Virus record (IMG/VR): IMGVR_UViG_3300036768_000388
Span: 1 to 59,850 of that record
Reading direction: 5' to 3' (one strand)
DNA: 59,850 nucleotides
Source: a virus
This document shows, in pieces, positions 8,224 through 16,097 of the stretch. Below the pieces are notes generated by a model, which was given only the letters and a program-made list of their open reading frames with translations, did no database searches and was not told the origin of the DNA. Position 1 is the first letter of the stretch. Each line of letters opens with the position of its first letter. Position numbers and translations under genes: made by a program.

Positions 8224-8814
8224 CTGTCTAAGAAACTTAAGCGCAGAATACAAGAGTTGTGTGGTTTTAACGAATTAACTGACCGTGACGAAAGGATTGA
8301 ACGTGCTTATCAAATTCTCAACAGTGCCGAATTAAAGCAAGCTATATGCCTAAAGATATTAGGCACTACATTTAAAGATGTAGAGAAAGCTATGGATGCT
8401 ATCCTAAAAGAGCGCCATATTCCAGAAGAAAAAATGGAAGAGCTTGAAGAGGACTTTATTCCAGAAAAGTTCGACCCTGAAGTTACATTTATCGCAAATA
8501 AGCAAGCTGCTAGTCCCATTAAGAATAGAGGCTACACAACCCTATCTAGGGAAGATGTTGCTAGGCTTATGGCAGCTTCAAAAGCTGAACCAAAAGGTAT
8601 TGATAACACTCACCCTAAAACTAACTATCCAACTCTTTCTAGAGAAGAGTGCGAGCGATTAGTAAGAGAGTATTTTGAGTACAAACAAAAAGAAATAGAA
8701 CGTAAAAGACAACAAGAAGCGCAAGAGGAGATTCCATGGGTTTCAACGAAGACGACAGAATCCGCTCCAAAAACAAAATCCAAAACGAAGCGTATAAAAT
8801 GTACGAAGGATTAA
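8224..8814 (+). CDS. hypothetical protein, possible CTG start
   Basis: The first ordinary start in frame is TTG 8257, with no ribosome-binding site. Upstream in frame, AGGGG (8211-8215) stands 8 nt before CTG 8224, and the peptide then begins LSKKLKRRIQEL, very like the MSKKLK start at 19271. I therefore favour a CTG start (196 aa). The protein is charged, with two copies of a Y-x-TLSRE(D/E)-x-x-RL motif around residues 103-150 and a basic tail (TKSKTKRIKC). No enzyme signature. It overlaps the next gene by 79 nt. Confidence 0.65.
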   Translation: MSKKLKRRIQELCGFNELTDRDERIERAYQILNSAELKQAICLKILGTTFKDVEKAMDAILKERHIPEEKMEELEEDFIPEKFDPEVTFIANKQAASPIKNRGYTTLSREDVARLMAASKAEPKGIDNTHPKTNYPTLSREECERLVREYFEYKQKEIERKRQQEAQEEIPWVSTKTTESAPKTKSKTKRIKCTKD

Positions 8815-8966
8815 GAGCTTTCGGCTATAGTAACGAATATATTATAAAATACACCGAATTTGCCTTATCGTCCTCATCAGACAATTTCCGAAACGAGGTT
8901 CTTCACAAGATGATAGATCTTGCTAGGAGCTTAGATGAGAGCAATTCGAGCAATTCAAGCAATTAG
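8736..8966 (+). CDS. hypothetical protein, 76 aa
   Basis: AGGAG sits 6 nt before ATG 8736, inside the upstream gene; the 79-nt overlap in another frame is long but the signal is strong. Helical protein ending in a Ser/Asn repeat (SNSSNSSN) encoded by the same DNA that starts the protease gene. Not recognised. Confidence 0.6.
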   Translation: MGFNEDDRIRSKNKIQNEAYKMYEGLRAFGYSNEYIIKYTEFALSSSSDNFRNEVLHKMIDLARSLDESNSSNSSN

Positions 8967-9732
8967 TTTTATATGTCTTATAAGCCATATTTCTTTTGCT
9001 AAGCAAATTAAAGTGGCTGTAATAGATACAGGTATCAGTGAATCAATGTTGAAATCGCCAACTCTTTGTGAAACAGGGCATAAGACTTTCGCTGGTATGT
9101 CTATATTAGATAATAACAATCATGGAACACATGTATCATCCCTAATCGATCAGAATGCTAAAAACTTCTTTGTAGGTGTAGATGGTAGTGATGAAAAGCT
9201 TCAATCAATTAAGATAGATTATTGTCAAATAATCATTAAATTCTACGATCCTAAGTCAACATCTAATTCTTTAGAAAGCACTATTCAATCGTTTAATTAT
9301 GCAATTGAGCAGAAAGTTGACATCATAAATTATTCTGCTGGCGGACTTAAACCTTCAATTCGAGAAAAGAAAGCAGTTATTAAAGCATTAGATGCTGGAA
9401 TAATTGTAGTTGTTGCTGCAGGTAATGAGGGATCTGACTTGAATGAGAAAGGTTACTATCCAGCATTATATGACTCTCGCTTGATTGTGGTTGGTAACTT
9501 AGAAAAACCTAAGCAAATTGCTAAGTCATCTAACTTTGGTTCTAAAGTTACTTCCTGGGAAATAGGAACGAATGTGTTGGGTAAATTGAAAGATGGTTCA
9601 TACGGCATGTTGACTGGTACTTCGCAAGCAGCTGCTATAAAAACTGGAAAATTAATTCGACAAATGGTCTCAAAACAGAACCAGTTACCTAGTCTACGAG
9701 GTAAAATTAAGGCTATACCGATGGAGTTTTAA
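8935..9732 (+). CDS. exported subtilisin-like serine protease
   Basis: 265 aa. The N-terminus (MRAIRAIQAISFICLISHIS) is a classic signal peptide with probable cleavage after SFA, so the enzyme should act in the periplasm or outside the cell. S8 triad: D31 in VIDTGIS, H63 in NNHGTHVSS, S230 in TGTSQAAA; the oxyanion Asn lies in AAGNEGSD. No obvious propeptide domain, so maturation may be simple. AGGAG precedes the ATG. It overlaps by one base the trypsin-like gene that follows, pairing two proteases in one operon. Phage-encoded exported subtilisins are unusual; release, superinfection exclusion or host-envelope remodelling are possible roles (inference). Confidence 0.9.
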   Translation: MRAIRAIQAISFICLISHISFAKQIKVAVIDTGISESMLKSPTLCETGHKTFAGMSILDNNNHGTHVSSLIDQNAKNFFVGVDGSDEKLQSIKIDYCQIIIKFYDPKSTSNSLESTIQSFNYAIEQKVDIINYSAGGLKPSIREKKAVIKALDAGIIVVVAAGNEGSDLNEKGYYPALYDSRLIVVGNLEKPKQIAKSSNFGSKVTSWEIGTNVLGKLKDGSYGMLTGTSQAAAIKTGKLIRQMVSKQNQLPSLRGKIKAIPMEF

Positions 9733-10586
9733 TGGGTAAATTAAAAAAGATATTTAGTGGGTTTATTGAAGTTATTAGTCACGTATTATCATTCTTAGCG
9801 ATGACTACATTAGTTTTTGTGAGTTTTATTACTCTAGTTTTTGCTGTAGCAAAAGCCCCAGAAATACATAGCTACCTATTACGTCATAAAGTCGGTGAAA
9901 AAGTATACAAGATAACAAACGATACGCATAAAGGTAGCGGTACTGGATTCGCTATCAAGGGAGATAGTGGGACAACATATATTGCCACAAACGATCATAT
10001 ATGTGAAATTTCATCAGATAAGCAACATATGATCTTAATTTCAAAAGATGGCGAAATTATTCGTAGAAGGATTATAGAGAGATCTGGTTATTCAGATCTA
10101 TGTTTAATCGAAGCCCCACCTGAGGTTGAAGGCTTAGATATGGGGAGTAAACCTAGCATTGGGCAGATCATTGCTTCTATAGGTCATCCAAATGGTTACG
10201 ATCAAACTCTCTCGCGTGGTGAGATCATCATGAGAGAGACAATAGCAATCCCAAAAGGACCAATTAGTCAAATACTTTCTGATGGTTCGGAGAAACTTGC
10301 TCCAGCTGAGTACGGCGGAATCTTAGAGCAAGATTGTCGCTTACCAAAGAATGAAATCGATGTTAAAGAGATAAACATGATGTTTATGGTTATCAAGATA
10401 AAGCAATGTATAAATGTTACTTATAGAGCATATATCACTAACATGCTAATTCAACCTGGTTCATCTGGGTCACCTGCAGTTAATTTCTGGGGTAACGTTG
10501 TAGGTGTAGTTTTTGCTACAGACTCTGCTGGTTGGGCATCTGTCGTATCTTACGACGATCTAAGAGATCTACTTAAAAAGTACTAA
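9732..10586 (+). CDS. membrane-anchored trypsin-like protease
   Basis: 284 aa with an N-terminal transmembrane helix (about residues 17-40) and a DegP/S1C-like chymotrypsin fold outside: H89 in ATNDHICE, D122 in SDLCLIEA, S247 in PGSSGSPAV. A GSGTGFAI strand near residue 70 is typical of the family. No PDZ domain. The region between Asp and Ser contains an extra about 60-residue insertion (residues 155-215). Translation is coupled to the subtilisin gene (TAATG). The topology suggests periplasmic action, perhaps on the same substrate or as activator of the subtilisin; that is inference. Confidence 0.88.
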   Translation: MGKLKKIFSGFIEVISHVLSFLAMTTLVFVSFITLVFAVAKAPEIHSYLLRHKVGEKVYKITNDTHKGSGTGFAIKGDSGTTYIATNDHICEISSDKQHMILISKDGEIIRRRIIERSGYSDLCLIEAPPEVEGLDMGSKPSIGQIIASIGHPNGYDQTLSRGEIIMRETIAIPKGPISQILSDGSEKLAPAEYGGILEQDCRLPKNEIDVKEINMMFMVIKIKQCINVTYRAYITNMLIQPGSSGSPAVNFWGNVVGVVFATDSAGWASVVSYDDLRDLLKKY

Positions 10587-10627
10587 TAATAAATATCTGA
10601 TCGTATAACCCTCTATATGGAGGGTTT

Positions 10628-11551
10628 ATGTCTATAACTAAACCTATGCTAGCCGCAAGTATGGAAAACTCTAAAGGCGAGCAGATGTCTTTTAAAGATT
10701 TAAAATATCCTCTAATAGCTTCAATTAAATTAGATGGTATTCGCTGTCTTAGAGTTAACGGACAAACATTGTCCCGCTCATTCAAACCTATTCCTAATAA
10801 GTATGTTCAAAAGATGATGGCATCTTTACCAGATGGTTTAGATGGCGAGTTGGTTACGTATAATTCAGATGGTTCTGCAAGAACATTCAATGAGGTTCAG
10901 TCAGATATTATGTCTGAGGATGGTGAACCTAACTTTAAGTTTGAGATATTTGATTATGTTAAAGATACAGTTGATCGTCGATATGATGATCGTTTAGCTG
11001 ATCTAAATAAACTATCCAACTCTCTTCCTAGCTTCTGTTCACTTGTTGTTCAAGTTGTTATCAATAGTGTTGATGAGCTAGAGCAATACGAAGAGAGTGT
11101 TATTGCTCAAGGTCATGAAGGTGTGATGACAAGAAGCCTTAATGGTCCATATAAATGTGGCCGCGCTACATTTAAAAGTCAAGATTTAATTAAGATTAAG
11201 CGTTTCGTAGATAGCGAAGCGGTAATCATTGGATTTGAGGAGAAGTTAAGAAATGGAAACGAAGCAGAAGTTGATGAGCTTGGGCATACTAAACGTAGTA
11301 GTGCTAAAGCTGGCCTTATTCCCGCCGGAACACTTGGCACTCTACTTGTTCGTGATATTAAAGATGGTAGAGAATTTGGTATAGGTACTTACAAAGGCTT
11401 AAAGAAAGAAGATCTACAAGAGATTTGGAATAATAGAGATAAGTACCTTGGTAAGATCGTAAAGTATCAATATCAATTAGTTGGTACTAAAGATAACCCA
11501 CGAATTCCCTCATTTCAAGGGTTTAGAGATGAAAGGGATATGAGTGAGTAA
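10628..11551 (+). CDS. ATP-dependent DNA ligase
   Basis: Seals nicks during phage replication. 307 aa, the compact adenylation plus OB-fold form. Motif I is KLDGIR with the AMP-accepting K34; FEIFDY (motif III), EGVMTRS (IV) and LIKIKRF (V) follow in order; GTYKGLKKE and the C-terminal PRIPSFQGFRDE belong to the OB domain. A GGAGG-type ribosome-binding site precedes the ATG. Length is similar to other small phage ligases; no extra domain. Followed by the exonuclease gene, giving a replication/repair pair. Confidence 0.92.
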   Translation: MSITKPMLAASMENSKGEQMSFKDLKYPLIASIKLDGIRCLRVNGQTLSRSFKPIPNKYVQKMMASLPDGLDGELVTYNSDGSARTFNEVQSDIMSEDGEPNFKFEIFDYVKDTVDRRYDDRLADLNKLSNSLPSFCSLVVQVVINSVDELEQYEESVIAQGHEGVMTRSLNGPYKCGRATFKSQDLIKIKRFVDSEAVIIGFEEKLRNGNEAEVDELGHTKRSSAKAGLIPAGTLGTLLVRDIKDGREFGIGTYKGLKKEDLQEIWNNRDKYLGKIVKYQYQLVGTKDNPRIPSFQGFRDERDMSE

Positions 11552-11621
11552 AGATTTTGCAATGACACTAATAGAAGAACATTTCAATAAAACAGTGAAT
11601 GGTAGGAGAAATTATGAATAA
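11544..11621 (+). CDS. possible micro-protein, 25 aa
   Basis: GTG 11544 lies inside the ligase stop region, 7 nt after AAAGGG; the frame (VSKDFAMTLIEEHFNK...) runs into the start of the exonuclease gene. It would couple ligase and exonuclease translation. Support is only positional. Confidence 0.3.
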   Translation: MSKDFAMTLIEEHFNKTVNGRRNYE

Positions 11622-12186
11622 GCTTTATATGCCACTCGATAACGAAACTGGGGGCTTAGGAGATGATGTATCTCTTTTGTCAACTTATCTTGAAGTAGTT
11701 GATGAGCAATTTAACGTTGTAGACTCTTTAGAACTTTATGTAAAACCTAATGATGGTGTTTATAGAGTTGAAGCAGAAGGTTTAAGTATTAATAAGATAA
11801 ATCTTATAGAACACGATAAGATTGCTTTAACTTATTCTGAAGCTGGTCAAAAGCTATTTAAGTTCTTGCAGAAGAACTCTCAAGATGGAAAGATTAAACT
11901 TATTCCCCTAGGCAAGAATGTTCAGTTTGATATTGCTGGTCTACAAAAACACCTACTATCTAAAACCAACATGGAGAAGTTTGTCTCTTATAGAGAGATC
12001 GACATTACTGGTCTAGCTATGGGATTACAAATCGTAGGCAAGCTACCACCAAAAATGTCATTATCCTTAACTTTACTCGCTGAATATCCTAAAGTCCATG
12101 ACTTGGTTCCTGATAATACACATGAGGCAAAGTATGATACTCAAGCAACAGTACTTGTGTATAAGAGGCTTCTGGAGATGCTATGA
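11614..12186 (+). CDS. DnaQ-like 3'-5' exonuclease
   Basis: 190 aa from ATG 11614 (AGGAG upstream). DEDDh motifs: D9 and E11 in MPLDNETGG, the ExoII segment GKNVQFDIAGL, and the ExoIII segment HEAKYDTQA. This is the exonuclease fold used in proofreading subunits and oligoribonucleases. It could proofread, degrade host nucleic acid or trim RNA; the sequence does not decide. Its stop overlaps the next gene by 4 nt. Confidence 0.85.
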   Translation: MNKLYMPLDNETGGLGDDVSLLSTYLEVVDEQFNVVDSLELYVKPNDGVYRVEAEGLSINKINLIEHDKIALTYSEAGQKLFKFLQKNSQDGKIKLIPLGKNVQFDIAGLQKHLLSKTNMEKFVSYREIDITGLAMGLQIVGKLPPKMSLSLTLLAEYPKVHDLVPDNTHEAKYDTQATVLVYKRLLEML

Positions 12187-12476
12187 ATAAAACCTCTAAA
12201 GAGATAATGTGCTTGAAACGTCTAGAAGAATTAACAAATCAATTAGATGACGTATTAATGTTCTTGAGAGATGAGGGGTTAATAAACGACAGTTACATCA
12301 AGAAAGCTAAGCTATCTCCAGATTGTGCAAAAGAGGTTCAATTAATTCTCTCTGACCTAAAGAGAGATAGTAAGTTGCAGATGTTGAACTTCAACTGGTC
12401 CCTGCTTCCTATAGAGAATATATCTTTATATATCGTTACTGATAGGAACAGTAGGGAGTTTGTTTTTAATGGGTAA
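12183..12476 (+). CDS. hypothetical protein, 97 aa
   Basis: Starts in the ATGA overlap with the exonuclease stop. The N-terminal half is helical (LKRLEELTNQLDDVLMFL), the C-terminal third is beta-like. Not recognised. Confidence 0.7.
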   Translation: MNKTSKEIMCLKRLEELTNQLDDVLMFLRDEGLINDSYIKKAKLSPDCAKEVQLILSDLKRDSKLQMLNFNWSLLPIENISLYIVTDRNSREFVFNG

Positions 12477-12517
12477 ACACCTAGAATAATCTCTTTAGGG
12501 AGATATGTGAGAGTTTA

Positions 12518-12610
12518 ATGAAAGAATACGGTGGCGATGATATTTACTTCATCGCGCTACAAAACTATATAACGCATATCTTTCTGGGCCAGATTTTGAT
12601 ATTTGTATAA
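12518..12610 (+). CDS. possible micro-protein over a hairpin
   Basis: 30-codon frame starting MKEYGGDDIYFIALQ and ending in a hydrophobic stretch (HIFLGQILIFV). No good ribosome-binding site. The same DNA holds a 7-bp perfect hairpin (GCGATGA 12534-12540 with TCATCGC 12549-12555), and the frame ends in the next promoter box, so this may be regulatory rather than coding. Confidence 0.25.
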   Translation: MKEYGGDDIYFIALQNYITHIFLGQILIFV

Positions 12611-12611
12611 T
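12606..12611 (+). promoter_or_regulatory. candidate -10 box for 12653 gene
   Basis: TATAAT 42 nt before the next gene, preceded by an extended TTTG. A member of the recurring TAnAAT set. Confidence 0.3.
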
Positions 12612-12652
12612 AATCGTAAGAAGCGTTTTGTAATTTTTTATTCGGAGGTTTT

Positions 12653-13069
12653 ATGTCTAAGAGTCAAAAGCAATCAGTAGTAGATGAAGTAATGTTAGCT
12701 TTACCTAACTTTGTTAAGTACTCTGATAATGCAATATTACTACTTTCTTCTCAGCAGTTAGAGAACATTAAAGCTAATGTCTTTAGCGGTATTATTAATG
12801 GCACAATTGAGTATAGTAAAGATATCAATAACCATGCAGAAGTGCGATCTTATGCAAGAAGTATGGTTATGAATCATCTTAAGAAAGCTAAAGAATTAAA
12901 TGGTGGAAATACTTATACTAGTTCTAGCACTGGCGGCGCTAATCACGTTAACTCAAAGAGCAGTACTTTATCTACTTCTAAAGTATCTAGACAAAGACTA
13001 GCCCCTAAAGGCGTTAATCCAGATCTTTTGACAGAAGAGTTAAAAGAGTATGCACAAACACTTGTCTAA
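12653..13069 (+). CDS. hypothetical protein, 138 aa
   Basis: CGGAGG precedes the ATG. The first 90 residues look helical; the remainder is a Ser/Thr/Gly-rich linker (TYTSSSTGGANHVNSKSSTL) with a short basic segment. A modular, possibly nucleic-acid-associated protein; not recognised. Confidence 0.75.
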   Translation: MSKSQKQSVVDEVMLALPNFVKYSDNAILLLSSQQLENIKANVFSGIINGTIEYSKDINNHAEVRSYARSMVMNHLKKAKELNGGNTYTSSSTGGANHVNSKSSTLSTSKVSRQRLAPKGVNPDLLTEELKEYAQTLV

Positions 13070-13136
13070 TGATATTTCATTAGGTGATTATGCAGATATA
13101 GTTCAAAAATTTGAATTATTTCTTTACAAGTTAAAT

Positions 13137-13159
13137 ATTGGCTTTCATTTAAAGCCAAT
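13137..13159 (+). terminator. strong hairpin after 12653 gene
   Basis: ATTGGCTTT and AAAGCCAAT form a perfect 9-bp stem with loop CATTT, 68 nt after the stop. A T-rich but interrupted tract follows, so it may terminate or act as a processing boundary for the tRNA-like element 29 nt downstream. Confidence 0.45.
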
Positions 13160-13187
13160 TAGCTGTTATTCTTTCTCATTGAAGCAT

Positions 13188-13259
13188 AGCGGGGATCGAG
13201 CAGCGTCGACTCACCGGTCTAATAAGCCGGAAAGCATATCTGGTTAGACTCCGCAACTA
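13188..13259 (+). tRNA. degenerate initiator-tRNA-like element
   Basis: Reads like a damaged tRNA-fMet. The 5' GCGGGG (13189-13194) pairs with CTCCGC (13249-13254), with an unpaired A:A at the first position, as in initiator tRNAs where 1:72 is unpaired. A GAG...CTC D-stem with GAGCAGC follows, then a CCGGT / GCCGG anticodon stem with a 7-nt loop CTAATAA; initiator tRNA has CTCATAA here, so the anticodon would read AAT instead of CAT. The T-arm is shortened and does not fold normally, and the 3' end is AACTA rather than ACCA. Probably a pseudo-tRNA or a tRNA mimic. Confidence 0.4.
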
Positions 13260-13264
13260 ATTTT

Positions 13265-13414
13265 ATGAAAAATACTAAACACTTACATATATGGCCTGCA
13301 ATAGACTTTATTAAGCTTTTAAATAAACTTAAACCACGTGATCCTTTAGATAAACCATTATCTATGAGCTCTGTTGAGCAGTTCTGCAATCGCGTGTATA
13401 AAGGTACCCGATGA
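13265..13414 (+). CDS. small basic protein, 49 aa
   Basis: Opens just after the tRNA-like element and its TGA overlaps the aminotransferase ATG by 4 nt (ATGA), suggesting coupled translation. Basic (HIWPAIDFIKLLNKLKPRDP). No clear Shine-Dalgarno site. Not recognised. Confidence 0.5.
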   Translation: MKNTKHLHIWPAIDFIKLLNKLKPRDPLDKPLSMSSVEQFCNRVYKGTR

Positions 13415-14418
13415 GCGATATAAAATTACAAAAAGTTATATTAGGACCAGATTGGATAGATTTAAGTTTTGGTGAACCTGTCGTTATTACAGAAGCATTG
13501 TATAGAAACTTAAATCGCATGGGAGATCCCATGCAGATGCCATCATTTCATGATTTGTGTAATTGGACGTATCAACCTGCATCTGGTAAGCCAGATCTAG
13601 TTAAGATATTAGAGGATAAGTATGACTCAAAGGTGGTTGTCGCCAACGGTGCTAAACAAGCCCTCGGTGCTGCATTATTTGCATTTAAAAGCGCAGGATA
13701 CTCTGATATATGGTATGACACCCCCTATTATCCTGCCAACCCTAGCCTTATTGAGTCTGTTGGACTCACTAGGAGTGAGTTTGGAACAGCATCATCGTTA
13801 CTAGTTACTAGCCCAAATAATCCAGATGGACTGAATTACTCTAATCAAGAGATAGATTGCTTTTCTAGAAAAGTGCCTATCATACATGACGCAGCATACT
13901 ACTCTCCTATATATTTACCAGAAGGTCAAGAAGTTAAACATCTAGGTAATATACAGATATTCTCCGCATCAAAGATGTATGGGTTAAGTGGCTTAAGAAT
14001 AGGTTATGCTGTTTGCCATGATGAGAGATTCTATAAAGATATGGTTAACTATATAGAAGCAACTACAGCTGGTGTTTCTACTCTATCTCAAGATGTTGTT
14101 CGCAACATAGAGATTCTTTTTAAAGAGAATCCAACATGGTATCAGCAATTTGTAAAAGAAGCTAGATCTCGTCTTCTTGATTCTAGAAAAGAGTTACTTA
14201 ACTTAGATCCAGATGTATTGGAAGTTATACAACCACAAAGCAACAGCATGTTTGCTTGGTGTAAGGTGGGACCAAAATTAGATAACACATCTGCAAAAGT
14301 ATACATGCTTCCTGGAGAGATATTTGGTAGAACTGGATATATGCGTTTAAATATAGCATTACCGAGTGATGTTATACGCAAAGCAGTGTCAAGACTGAAT
14401 TCTAATAAGAGGAGCTAG
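13411..14418 (+). CDS. PLP-dependent aminotransferase (fold I)
   Basis: 335 aa, class I/II aminotransferase type. The PLP Schiff-base lysine is K188 in SASKMYGLSGLRIGY; other signatures are TSPNNPDG (N136/N137 region), IIHDAAYY (D160 binds the pyridine nitrogen) and a C-terminal MRLNIA Arg that would bind the substrate carboxylate. ANGAKQALGAALF near residue 78 is the phosphate-binding region. It is a little shorter than cellular aspartate/histidinol-phosphate enzymes. A full aminotransferase is rare in phages: it might feed amino-acid metabolism or, given the hydroxymethylase-like enzyme at 31494, take part in base hypermodification. The substrate cannot be read from the sequence. Confidence 0.88.
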   Translation: MSDIKLQKVILGPDWIDLSFGEPVVITEALYRNLNRMGDPMQMPSFHDLCNWTYQPASGKPDLVKILEDKYDSKVVVANGAKQALGAALFAFKSAGYSDIWYDTPYYPANPSLIESVGLTRSEFGTASSLLVTSPNNPDGLNYSNQEIDCFSRKVPIIHDAAYYSPIYLPEGQEVKHLGNIQIFSASKMYGLSGLRIGYAVCHDERFYKDMVNYIEATTAGVSTLSQDVVRNIEILFKENPTWYQQFVKEARSRLLDSRKELLNLDPDVLEVIQPQSNSMFAWCKVGPKLDNTSAKVYMLPGEIFGRTGYMRLNIALPSDVIRKAVSRLNSNKRS

Positions 14419-14447
14419 GTAGATCGTAGAGCTTTAAAAAGAAGTTT

Positions 14448-14630
14448 TTGGGGCGCGCTTTTGGAAGGTTAGTTGGAGTCATGCTCGGTGCTGGAGCCGG
14501 TTCATTGCTATACCAAACTATCGGCAGCTCTTCAACTTTATCTATTGGGCTTGCAACATTATTAGCTATTGCTGGTTTTATATTAATTTGGTTCGCAGAA
14601 TATGAAAGAGAGAGAGTTCTAAATGACTAA
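14448..14630 (+). CDS. small membrane protein, 60 aa
   Basis: TTG start with only a weak AAGAAG ribosome-binding site. Two hydrophobic segments: a glycine-zipper-like one (RLVGVMLGAGAGSLLYQ) and LSIGLATLLAIAGFILIWF. Overlaps the next gene by 8 nt. Function unknown; too little to call a holin. Confidence 0.6.
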   Translation: MGRAFGRLVGVMLGAGAGSLLYQTIGSSSTLSIGLATLLAIAGFILIWFAEYERERVLND

Positions 14631-15030
14631 ATCTGAGTTACTTTCTAAAATGAAAGAGCACCAACAAGCGTATGCTAAATACGCAGCAGAATTGAAAGCT
14701 ATCTCTGCAGCTGAAGAGCAAAAAGCGTATGAAGAGAGACAGCTTGCAAGATTGGAAGAGTATAAGGCTAAATATAGATTCTTTGTAAATAATGATGATA
14801 CTATTAAAGAAATAGATTGGGAAGAAGTAGAGAAGTTAATAAAAACCTCTTTCAATCAAAACTTAGGATATTCTTTAGGGTTTGACCAAAACGGTATGGA
14901 AGGTCTAGGATATGGAGATTCTAGTGGTGGACAATTCATTCCCATGGTTGAAGACGAGATTGAGGGTCAAAGATTTCTTGCTAGAGATAAGCGAAGAAAA
15001 GAATTCGCGGCTAAATTAAAACCAAAGTAG
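14623..15030 (+). CDS. coiled-coil hypothetical protein
   Basis: 135 aa. Residues 5-50 are a highly charged Ala/Glu/Lys/Gln helix, likely coiled coil (YAAELKAISAAEEQKAYEER); the remainder is acidic with a Gly-rich patch (GMEGLGYGDSSGG). Not recognised. Confidence 0.75.
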   Translation: MTKSELLSKMKEHQQAYAKYAAELKAISAAEEQKAYEERQLARLEEYKAKYRFFVNNDDTIKEIDWEEVEKLIKTSFNQNLGYSLGFDQNGMEGLGYGDSSGGQFIPMVEDEIEGQRFLARDKRRKEFAAKLKPK

Positions 15031-15035
15031 GTTGT

Positions 15036-15836
15036 ATGTATAATAATGAAGTTACTTATGCTAAAGAGTTCGACACAGAGAAGAATAAACAGGCCTATGA
15101 AGAGCTAGAAGCAAAATACTTCGACAGATCATACTGTGCACCATCTTGCCCTATTGGCTGGGCACCAGAAGTTCTAGATCTTTTAGAGAGAATCGATAAA
15201 GAGCTAGGTATTGAGCGGAATACTTCTACTATTAGAGGATACTATGTTGAAGGTACTCCATTTGAATGGTTTCTCAAAGAGCCAATCACCAACTTCTTTT
15301 CCTCCTTAAAAGAGATGATTACTGGCGACGAGAGTGTTAGGAACTACTATCCAACCTTTAGATCAAAGGTTCTTAGATTAGTTAAGGACACTACGATGCC
15401 TATTTTGTATGGCAATAAAGCTATTAGAGTTAAATACATTAATAACCTAATTAATAATTTAAAAAAACCTAAATTTAGATTGGATCAAGTTAAGGAGAAG
15501 TACGGTGAGTTAAATATCCACTACGCTTGTCCTGACCACTTTAAAGATTGGGTTGACAAAGAGATCAGAAAGACCATTATTAAGCTATCGCAAAAAGGTT
15601 GTTATTACCCACTTGAATCTTTATATAATTACGCAACTATTGAGTATGTGTCAGATACAGACTCTGTAGATAGAGATATAGTTGAAGTTATAGAGTACAC
15701 TAATTATAAAAATGAACCTGCTAAAAAGATTAGAAAAACAACATATCGCTCACTTATGAGTGAGATGGGTATTAACATGAAAGATATTGCTATTAAGGCA
15801 ATGGTCTTAGAAGGTAGTAAAAAGGGAATGCCGTAG
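15036..15836 (+). CDS. hypothetical protein with KEKYGELNIHY segment
   Basis: 266 aa. The segment RLDQVKEKYGELNIHYACPD at about residues 151-170 resembles a motif seen in many uncharacterised phage proteins (xQxKEKFGxLRxY), after which the last 90 residues are charged. It contains six Cys residues, two near the N-terminus as CAPSC, possibly metal-binding. A GTG of another small ORF overlaps its stop. No catalytic role can be assigned. Confidence 0.75.
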   Translation: MYNNEVTYAKEFDTEKNKQAYEELEAKYFDRSYCAPSCPIGWAPEVLDLLERIDKELGIERNTSTIRGYYVEGTPFEWFLKEPITNFFSSLKEMITGDESVRNYYPTFRSKVLRLVKDTTMPILYGNKAIRVKYINNLINNLKKPKFRLDQVKEKYGELNIHYACPDHFKDWVDKEIRKTIIKLSQKGCYYPLESLYNYATIEYVSDTDSVDRDIVEVIEYTNYKNEPAKKIRKTTYRSLMSEMGINMKDIAIKAMVLEGSKKGMP

Positions 15837-15985
15837 TGGGTATAACTGTAAAAATGCAGACAGAGATGTTGAAGAGTGAAAGCTTATATAAGTTTAACTA
15901 TCATAGAGTAATATACAATAAATTCATGCATAAGGGTTATGGTGTATTATATGGGTATAAACTTCAGTATCACCGCAGGTTATAG
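15836..15985 (+). CDS. small basic protein, 49 aa
   Basis: GTG overlapping the upstream TAG, with AAGGG 9 nt before it. Basic and Tyr-rich (YKFNYHRVIYNKFMHKGYG). Plausible by overlap and ribosome-binding site only. Confidence 0.4.
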   Translation: MGITVKMQTEMLKSESLYKFNYHRVIYNKFMHKGYGVLYGYKLQYHRRL

Positions 15986-16088
15986 ATACGACCCACTTAG
16001 TAAGAAATATAGCTCTACTCTTATGGGATTAATAGGAAGGGCTGGAAATGCTCTGGCGAAGGCTATATCATTGACAGTTATCATATAG
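15951..16088 (+). CDS. small protein, 45 aa
   Basis: ATG frame (MGINFSITAGYRYDPLSKKY) with an Ala/Leu/Ile-rich C-terminus, overlapping the previous small frame by 35 nt and ending 9 nt before the next ATG. Only one of the two overlapping frames may be real. Confidence 0.4.
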   Translation: MGINFSITAGYRYDPLSKKYSSTLMGLIGRAGNALAKAISLTVII

Positions 16089-16097
16089 GTAAAACTG

